A DNA stretch of 14,676 nucleotides. It comes from Bacillota bacterium. Its GTDB lineage: Bacteria > Bacillota_I > Bacilli_A > Acholeplasmatales > Acholeplasmataceae. Below, piece by piece: positions 9,107-14,676 of this stretch. The stretch lies in NCBI GenBank assembly GCA_023431045.1, contig JAEYXZ010000028.1, positions 1-14,676 on the forward strand, read 5' to 3'. The position numbers were made by a program, and so were the translations under genes. Position 1 is the stretch's first letter. Every line of letters begins with the position of its first letter. The notes under the pieces were generated by a model that saw nothing but the letters and a program-made list of their open reading frames with translations, searched no databases and was not told the origin of the DNA.

Positions 9107-10567
9107 TTAATCAATTGAATCTAAATAATCTTCTAAATCTTGTTTAGCATTTTGCCATTGAGTGTTTGCAATGGTTGTTAATTGTCCTGCAACTGCAATG
9201 AGTTGGAGTTGTCCATCTCTAACTTTATCAAGTGTTGCTGCAATATTATCGGTTTCATTAAATGCTGCATTATATGCTGATAACCAATAACCTGGAACTG
9301 TTTTACCTAATGATTCAGTAATAAAGCCTTGATGTTCTTCAACGACACGGCGATACTCTGTCATGTTAGGATAGAGTTCAAAATATGCATCGACTAATGC
9401 TTCATCTTGGACAAGTGGTGGGAAGTTTACCGCACCAACTTCAGGATTTTCCTCAGCTATTTCAAGACGTTTGCTATAACCATCAATTCCATAACCCATC
9501 CATTTTGCAAAATCATATGCTTTTTCACGTTGTTTGGTTCCACGACCTAATGCAATAAAGTCAAGAATGGTTGGAATCTTATGAACACCATCAATACTTG
9601 GTGTACCAATAAAATCGATATCGTGCATGTATCTTGCATGATCTGGATCTTGTGTTTGAGCATACCAGTCACGCATGTTATATGATGCACCCCATTTAAT
9701 GGATTGTGCAGCATTATCACTCCAAGGATCTCCTTCACCATATTTAGCCTTTCGATCATCTGGTGTTAGTGATTCAACTACCCACCAAGAATTTTTTGAT
9801 TGGGTAGCAGTAGATGGTAAGTAATATTTTCTTGTTTCTGCCATCGCGAAGGCAAATGCATCTGAATCAAAATGATAACCAGTTTCGGAGTTGAATGTAC
9901 TCCAATCAAGTGTTTCGTCAACTTGAGCAGGTAACCAACGAATAAAGTCACCAATACCACTAATACCAGCAACACCAGTTCCAGCGCTTAATGGGAACTT
10001 AGCATTTTTTTGTGCAGCAAGCATTAATTCATCATAGGTAATGCCATATTCAACTTCGACACTTCCAACAATTTCAGAGATCACGGTACGGTCAATAAAG
10101 AATCCCATATAGAATCTAGCTTGAGGTAGTGCAAATAAATAATCACGATATTTAGCCGCATTAACAACGTCATCAGGTACTAATTGGAGTTCATCATCAA
10201 GGGCTGCTAAATCTGCAACGTCTTCAGTCCAACCATTTTGAATCCAACCGGATAAGTCTGCAACTTGATAGACATCAGGTAAAGAGTTTGTAGCTGCTCT
10301 TGAAGTAAAGAAGTCAAACCAACTGGATTCCACTTCTTGACCCTCATCATTAACACTAACTGGACGGTTGATTAATTCGATTTTAACATCCGGATTTTCT
10401 TCCATATATGCCGCAACTAACCGTCTTTCAATATTATTATCTTCTGCATTTCCTAAGTTCCAAGCCGCATAAGTAATCACTGTACGAGTATCTACCGTAC
10501 CCCCATTACAAGCCACTAAAACTAGTGCAGATAGTAGAACGATAATTCCTATAAAATACTTTTTCAT
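9107..10567 (-). CDS. Lipoprotein sugar-binding protein of ABC transporter
   Basis: This 486-residue protein is the extracellular substrate receptor of a CUT1-type sugar importer. The N-terminus MKKYFIGIIVLLSALVLVAC carries a lipobox (LVAC) with the lipidated cysteine at residue 20, so it should be tethered to the outer face of the membrane. The mature part begins with ITYAAWNLGNAEDNNIERRL, a normal first strand and helix for type-1 solute-binding proteins, followed by ENPDVKIELI and a long alpha/beta body. It is the first gene after the regulated promoter, with a strong AAAGGAGG ribosome binding site close to the ATG, as expected for the most abundant product of such operons. The gap to the next gene is 25 bases. 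A beta-glucooligosaccharide ligand is inferred from the GH94 and GH3 neighbours; binding residues cannot be assigned by eye. Confidence 0.93.
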   Translation of the reverse strand: MKKYFIGIIVLLSALVLVACNGGTVDTRTVITYAAWNLGNAEDNNIERRLVAAYMEENPDVKIELINRPVSVNDEGQEVESSWFDFFTSRAATNSLPDVYQVADLSGWIQNGWTEDVADLAALDDELQLVPDDVVNAAKYRDYLFALPQARFYMGFFIDRTVISEIVGSVEVEYGITYDELMLAAQKNAKFPLSAGTGVAGISGIGDFIRWLPAQVDETLDWSTFNSETGYHFDSDAFAFAMAETRKYYLPSTATQSKNSWWVVESLTPDDRKAKYGEGDPWSDNAAQSIKWGASYNMRDWYAQTQDPDHARYMHDIDFIGTPSIDGVHKIPTILDFIALGRGTKQREKAYDFAKWMGYGIDGYSKRLEIAEENPEVGAVNFPPLVQDEALVDAYFELYPNMTEYRRVVEEHQGFITESLGKTVPGYWLSAYNAAFNETDNIAATLDKVRDGQLQLIAVAGQLTTIANTQWQNAKQDLEDYLDSID

Positions 10568-10584
10568 ATATCCTCCTTTAAATG

Positions 10585-10596
10585 CGAAACGTTTCG
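10585..10596. promoter_or_regulatory. LacI-family operator palindrome
   Basis: CGAAACGTTTCG is a perfect 12-bp palindrome with the central CG typical of LacI/GalR-family operators. It lies in the leader, about 75 bases after the predicted transcription start and just upstream of the ribosome binding site of the binding-protein gene. A bound repressor there would act as a roadblock. The regulator gene is not in the window. Confidence 0.7.
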
Positions 10597-10607
10597 ATAT
10601 GCCAGAG

Positions 10608-10634
10608 ATGACAATAAATTACTTTTATTGTCAT
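10608..10634 (-). promoter_or_regulatory. Leader hairpin: 11-bp perfect inverted repeat, 5-base loop
   Basis: ATGACAATAAA and its exact reverse complement flank the five bases TTACT, within the predicted untranslated leader of the uptake operon. No T-run follows on the minus strand, so it is not an intrinsic terminator. It could be an mRNA-stabilising hairpin at the 5' end or the binding site of a dimeric regulator. Confidence 0.6.
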
Positions 10635-10675
10635 GCTATATTCTGTACCTACAACGTTTTTTATTTTCATCTCTC

Positions 10676-10704
10676 ATTATAATGTATCCGCTTACATTTT
10701 TCAA
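10676..10704 (-). promoter_or_regulatory. Sigma-A type promoter for the uptake operon
   Basis: On the minus strand TTGAAA (10699-10704) and TATAAT (10676-10681) are separated by exactly 17 bases. This is a near-consensus housekeeping promoter reading toward the lipoprotein gene at 10567, with a start predicted near 10669 and a leader of about 100 bases. No terminator separates it from the upstream phosphorylase gene, so readthrough may add to expression. Confidence 0.8.
10682..10697 (-). promoter_or_regulatory. Catabolite-responsive element (cre) in the promoter spacer
   Basis: ATGTAAGCGGATACAT on the minus strand fits the cre consensus WTGNNARCGNWWWCAW at every position. It occupies 16 of the 17 spacer bases between the -35 and -10 boxes, so CcpA binding should exclude RNA polymerase directly. 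The operon is therefore expected to be shut off by a preferred sugar. Confidence 0.75.
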
Positions 10705-10727
10705 GTATATTACAATTCGATTTCAAA

Positions 10728-13700
10728 CTAATTCTCTTTTTTGATTGATATTTCAATATCAATCGATGTCAGTGTATCCAAATATTTATGATCGATTTGA
10801 TATCCTCCCTTTCGATATTTTTCGTGAATGTGATTCACTGGAATAGTATTTTTATTGACTAATACACGATCTTCTTTTCCAAAATGGTAAGTTATATTAA
10901 GTGGTTTACCGTTATAATGATAGCTTACGTTTAAACCATCTAGTTTGTCCGGTAAGACTGGGTCGATAATGAGATTGTTGTGTCTAACTCGGATTCCCAA
11001 TACATTTCTAATTAATTGATTGATATAAATACCCGGTCCAGATGAATATAATCTCCAACCACCTTTAACATCAATTTGACCTTTTCTCACTAAGTCAAAT
11101 TTTTCTTTTGCTTGATAACGATCCATAAAGTTTGCATCACTACTTGAAAAATACATGTTACTTTGTCTGAGTTGTGCATTAGGAACAAATGACTGGATTG
11201 CGATTGGTGAAATCGTAAATAGTCCTTCATATGCTTCATCTTTATAGCCTAATTTAGCCATTGCTTCAATATATCTGATATGTGCGTGAACATATAAAAT
11301 ACCAATTTCACGACCAAAATTCGCTGCAGTTTCAGCACGCTGGAAATATGTTTTTTCACCACCACGATAAGTGACTGCTGTGTCCATTAATCTAACACCG
11401 TCTGGATGTTTTAAGAATTTATCGATAATTTTTTTGTTGCTTTCGGCAATTGGTTGACTAAATGCTTCAGCAATAATTCCCCTCGTTAATGGTAATAATC
11501 GATACTTTAAGCCTGTTTTATTATCAACTGGATGAAGTAGATATTCAATATGATCTTCTTCATAGACGATAAATCCAGCCGGTATTGAGTCTTTGACAAG
11601 TAAGCGATGGTAATCATTTAACATATCTTCTGACATTCTTTGAAGACGAGTATGAATTGGATCTTTTACTAACTCCTTTAATAATGTCTTGAGTGCTTGA
11701 TAAATCAAAAGTGGCGTCCAACCTGATACCATATGATCAGTTAATTTTTTATTGGCCGGTTGAAGGGTATCATCCCAGTCACCTCCACCATAAGCTGGTA
11801 GATTTGTTCCTTTAATGAAACTATGCTCAATGGCATTTAGCGTTTCAATTAAATGGTCATATAATGTCGCTTCATGTTTGACCCAATCATTTTTATCAAT
11901 CGACATGAAAGGTACTTTTTCTTGTAAAATTGAGAGATCCTTGGTAGCTTCTAAATAATCTCCTAAAACTTTTAGTGGCCATGCGATAACATCACCATGT
12001 GATTCATGGGCTTGAATACTAAAGTATTTATCAAACATGAACCATTGTGGAAATTCTTTGTTTTCAATGAATTGTCTGGAAAATACATTTAAAATAATTG
12101 AACGAACCAAATCGAACCGGTTAGCACTTAAGAATAGTTCCGCTGGTCCTTGAGAAACGTCTCTTGTGCCCCATGCAGCACCGTTTGATTGTTCTAGTCC
12201 ATGTGGAGAAGCAAAATGAACTAGCGCTTGGTATGTATACCAATAAACAAGATCAGATAGTTGATCTAGTTCTTCTTGATATTTATCGTGTTTGAATGAA
12301 AGCCCTGTGAGTCTATGAATAAATTCTCGATATTCTTGTTCATCTTTATCTAAATCAAGATTTACATATTGAATGTCATCATATGTTCCAAGGATGTCAA
12401 TTGTTATATCACTTTGTTTTTCATAAGACATCGTTAGTAAACCATGTCCCATAACTGTTCCAAACAAAACTTGATCATCAGAGAATTTAGTTTTTTGGTG
12501 ACTCTTAATTTGGTATTTTAAATACGGATATTTAGATTGAACAAAATCATTGGTTTCGAATGTTAAGGTTATTATGTCACCACTAATCTTAGCTACCACA
12601 TCACGCTCATATTCATTACCACCCATAGCAAGTTGATTGGTGATGAGAATATCATATTGAAGTCCATTTTTAGATTGAATGGTCAATCGTTGTTGGAAAC
12701 TATCTAGTTTAACGTGTGAAATAACTGTGAGTGTGTCGTTTTCTAGTTCATATATCCATTTTGTGTAGTTGATTCCCATTTCATAAATCGAAGGAATCGC
12801 GAGTAAATAATAGGTTTCATTCTTATTTAAATAAATCCTCAAACCAGATATTTTTTGTAAGTTTAGTGGATTTCTTAAATCATTATTAAGTTTTTGGATG
12901 TTTGTATTACCTAAAACAATATGACTTGCGAAAATACCAAACATCCAATTGGTTGATGCCATTGTCAGCTCTTTACCACTGAGTAAATCACCCGAGATGA
13001 GTAAGTGACCATGTTGTCTTTCGACTAGAAGTTCTTTTTGATATGTCACGACATGAGCGTGTTTATCGGTAAAGAAAGATGTTATTTTTCCATCTACTTT
13101 TTCAACATGTTTCATGACGCTATATCGATTTGATAAATCATCATCGGAGAGTACCTTACCATTCATTAGTTGAATGTTGAGTGTTTTAGTTTTTTCACCC
13201 TTGATATCTAACCATTTATCAATAACCTGATGGTTGTGTTTGATTGTTACTCTTTCATGTTCGACCTTTTCATGAAGCGGTTCATAATAACCATAAAAAG
13301 TAAAAGTTTGATTTTTCGATAAATCAAGCAATTCAGATTGAAGTGATAAATAAGGAAACTCATATTGATAATTTTGATTTACCAAATCATCTAATAAACC
13401 TTCTGCAACATTGGTTGCACGATAGGAAGTCTTAAAGACTTGAAACCCATCGGTTGCAAACCCAACTGTTCGATTTAGAGAACCCATTTGGAAGAATTGC
13501 GGTTCTCCTTGGTTTTGACGAGATTGAATAAAGTAACCATTCTCGTTTTGATAAATTGCGTGATCAATATACTGTGCCGTGTAAGCCTCTGATGATAAAA
13601 CACTCCAAATTGATGCAATTGCGAGATCCTGACCATAGACCAAATCAAATTCTCCTTGATGTTTTTGAAGTAATACATCATAATACCAACGATTCTCTTT

Positions 13701-14000
13701 TATTGTTAGAACAACCTGATAAGATATCTCAAATGCCAATCCTTGATAGACTACCTGATCATCAATAAAGGATACTTGACTATTCGATTTGATTCCTAAT
13801 AACGGTTGATAGAGATAACCATCATTTAGTTTCTTTCTAAGATAGATATTTGCTGCTTGACCATCAAGTAAATTACCTCTTAAAAGATTGATTTGATTAT
13901 GATCATATGAAATGGTGAAAATGTCGCCACTTTCAAGAAATTCAAATCTAAATTTTCCTTTGCTGATGGTGCGTGTTTTCATTTTTGACTGAATAATCAT
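10728..14000 (-). CDS. GH94-type beta-glucan phosphorylase, likely 1,2-beta-oligoglucan phosphorylase
   Basis: This 1090-residue cytoplasmic enzyme has no signal peptide. It has a long beta-rich N-terminal half (about 1-560), an (alpha/alpha)6 catalytic half (about 570-1000) and a small C-terminal beta cap. Catalytic-region landmarks are NGAAWGTRDVSQGPAE (606-621), SHGDVIAWP (667-675) and YGGGDWDDTLQP (737-748); the GDWDD motif should contain the general-acid aspartate. It also has FGREIGILYVHAHIRYIEAM (895-914) and WRLYSSGPGIYINQLIRNVLG (982-1002). Known GH94 enzymes of about this length that sit beside a GH3 beta-glucosidase and an ABC sugar importer, as in Listeria innocua, are 1,2-beta-oligoglucan phosphorylases; they release glucose 1-phosphate from sophorooligosaccharides. 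The start has AAAAGGAGG upstream and overlaps the GH3 stop as ATGA. GH149/GH161 beta-1,3-glucan phosphorylases are the main alternative; linkage specificity is inference. Confidence 0.8.
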   Translation of the reverse strand: MIIQSKMKTRTISKGKFRFEFLESGDIFTISYDHNQINLLRGNLLDGQAANIYLRKKLNDGYLYQPLLGIKSNSQVSFIDDQVVYQGLAFEISYQVVLTIKENRWYYDVLLQKHQGEFDLVYGQDLAIASIWSVLSSEAYTAQYIDHAIYQNENGYFIQSRQNQGEPQFFQMGSLNRTVGFATDGFQVFKTSYRATNVAEGLLDDLVNQNYQYEFPYLSLQSELLDLSKNQTFTFYGYYEPLHEKVEHERVTIKHNHQVIDKWLDIKGEKTKTLNIQLMNGKVLSDDDLSNRYSVMKHVEKVDGKITSFFTDKHAHVVTYQKELLVERQHGHLLISGDLLSGKELTMASTNWMFGIFASHIVLGNTNIQKLNNDLRNPLNLQKISGLRIYLNKNETYYLLAIPSIYEMGINYTKWIYELENDTLTVISHVKLDSFQQRLTIQSKNGLQYDILITNQLAMGGNEYERDVVAKISGDIITLTFETNDFVQSKYPYLKYQIKSHQKTKFSDDQVLFGTVMGHGLLTMSYEKQSDITIDILGTYDDIQYVNLDLDKDEQEYREFIHRLTGLSFKHDKYQEELDQLSDLVYWYTYQALVHFASPHGLEQSNGAAWGTRDVSQGPAELFLSANRFDLVRSIILNVFSRQFIENKEFPQWFMFDKYFSIQAHESHGDVIAWPLKVLGDYLEATKDLSILQEKVPFMSIDKNDWVKHEATLYDHLIETLNAIEHSFIKGTNLPAYGGGDWDDTLQPANKKLTDHMVSGWTPLLIYQALKTLLKELVKDPIHTRLQRMSEDMLNDYHRLLVKDSIPAGFIVYEEDHIEYLLHPVDNKTGLKYRLLPLTRGIIAEAFSQPIAESNKKIIDKFLKHPDGVRLMDTAVTYRGGEKTYFQRAETAANFGREIGILYVHAHIRYIEAMAKLGYKDEAYEGLFTISPIAIQSFVPNAQLRQSNMYFSSSDANFMDRYQAKEKFDLVRKGQIDVKGGWRLYSSGPGIYINQLIRNVLGIRVRHNNLIIDPVLPDKLDGLNVSYHYNGKPLNITYHFGKEDRVLVNKNTIPVNHIHEKYRKGGYQIDHKYLDTLTSIDIEISIKKEN

Positions 14001-14676
14001 AAAACATCCTCCTTTTCTAATATAAATGATTGTTCTAATGTATCATTGCTCGCTGAACCAACATATATCGTGAACATACCTGGGTCAACAACAGATTTTA
14101 AGTCATGTGTTAAATACTTAAATGCTGTTTTATCAAATTCAAATTCAACTACTTTAGTTTCATTTGCATTAAACCATATCTTTTTAAATCCGATTAATTC
14201 TTTGTTAGGTCTAGATACTTTTGCCACATGATCCTTCAAATATACTTGAACTATTTCATAACCAGGAGTATTACTATCATTGGTGATTTCAACCTTAACC
14301 TTCAAGGTATCATTCATCGGAAGATTAAGATGTGATAGCCACAGCTTTTGATAACTGAAACGACTGTAGGATAAGCCAAAACCAAATGGATAAAGTGGCT
14401 CATTCACAACATCCATAAAATGAGATGTGAAGTGATCAATTGCTCCAGCTTGAGGTCTACCTGTATTTAATTCGTTGTAGTAAACTGGAATTTGTCCAAC
14501 GTTTCTTGGAAAACTCATTGTCAGTTTTGCACTTGGATTGATTTTTCCAGATAAAATATTCTTTATTGCTTGTGCCCCCATTGAACCAGGGAAAAATGCT
14601 TCTAAGATACCATCTACAAACGGTTCTATTTCACTTAAGATGAGTGGACGACCGTTCATGAGAATTAACCCAATAG
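13997..14676 (-). CDS. GH3 beta-glucosidase, C-terminal part (5' end beyond window)
   Basis: The frame runs unbroken to the right edge, so only about 226 C-terminal residues are visible. An internal Met at 14657-14659 is not the true start, since the frame continues upstream in a conserved strand (IGLILMNGRPL). The visible part matches the GH3 C-terminal domain: AFFPGSMGAQAIKNILSGKI, NPSAKLTMSFPRNVGQIPVY, the NTGRP turn and YPFGFGLSYSRF. The terminal fibronectin-like domain follows (VKVEITNDSNTPGYEIVQVY and RPNKELIGFKKI). The nucleophile aspartate lies upstream and is not visible. The stop overlaps the phosphorylase start by four bases, so the two are translationally coupled. The likely role is cytoplasmic removal of glucose from beta-linked disaccharides such as sophorose left by the phosphorylase. 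The presence or absence of a signal peptide cannot be judged here. Confidence 0.93.
   Translation of the reverse strand, partial: IGLILMNGRPLILSEIEPFVDGILEAFFPGSMGAQAIKNILSGKINPSAKLTMSFPRNVGQIPVYYNELNTGRPQAGAIDHFTSHFMDVVNEPLYPFGFGLSYSRFSYQKLWLSHLNLPMNDTLKVKVEITNDSNTPGYEIVQVYLKDHVAKVSRPNKELIGFKKIWFNANETKVVEFEFDKTAFKYLTHDLKSVVDPGMFTIYVGSASNDTLEQSFILEKEDVL

Noticed and set aside
10650..10661. Possible second LacI-type operator around an ACGT core near the predicted transcription start.
   Set aside because: Only 7 of 12 positions match CGAAACGTTTCG and the outer bases are not palindromic.
10705..10727. Intrinsic terminator after the phosphorylase gene.
   Set aside because: No GC-rich stem followed by a T-run is present on the minus strand between the stop codon and the promoter.
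1..14676. CRISPR arrays, tRNA or rRNA genes, insertion sequences, phage genes.
   Set aside because: Nearly the whole window is occupied by one-strand coding sequence with short gaps, and no repeat-spacer pattern, transposase or RNA gene signature was seen.

Overview
The window is AT-rich and every gene lies on the minus strand, so transcription runs from the right edge to the left. UGA is used as a stop codon (for example at 6097-6099 and 13997-13999), which excludes the mycoplasma/spiroplasma code. Strong GGAGG ribosome binding sites, MKK-type signal peptides, a lipobox lipoprotein and a CcpA-type cre box point to a low-GC Firmicute or an Acholeplasma/Izemoplasma/Haloplasma-like relative. 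I cannot name the genus from the sequence alone.

The right third (10728-14676) encodes intracellular sugar breakdown. It holds the C-terminal part of a GH3 beta-glucosidase, cut by the window edge, and an overlapping 1090-residue inverting phosphorylase of the GH94 type. Its size and partners resemble the 1,2-beta-oligoglucan (sophorooligosaccharide) phosphorylases. A 160-bp intergenic region (10568-10727) carries a near-consensus promoter with a cre box filling its -35/-10 spacer. Further down the leader are an 11-bp-arm hairpin and a perfect LacI-type operator palindrome just ahead of the ribosome binding site.

The left two thirds (1-10567) form a tightly packed uptake operon in this order: a lipoprotein solute-binding protein (486 aa); a 994-aa protein joining two carbohydrate-binding-like modules to a second solute-binding domain; a MalF-type permease split in two by an apparent single-base deletion; a MalG-type permease; a 666-aa membrane protein with an NHL beta-propeller, a TPR-like helix pair and a Yip1-like membrane domain; and a DUF5696-type extracytoplasmic protein that runs off the left edge. 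Gaps are 25 nt or less and several genes overlap, so they are probably co-expressed. No transporter ATPase is present, so a shared MsmX-type ATPase encoded elsewhere is expected.

The working model is that beta-glucooligosaccharides are captured outside the cell, imported by the ABC permeases, phosphorolysed by the GH94 enzyme and finished by the GH3 enzyme. The three large non-canonical proteins (CBM-SBP fusion, NHL-TPR-Yip1, DUF5696) look like an accessory surface apparatus for binding or processing larger glycans. They are the most promising candidate for a poorly described system here.
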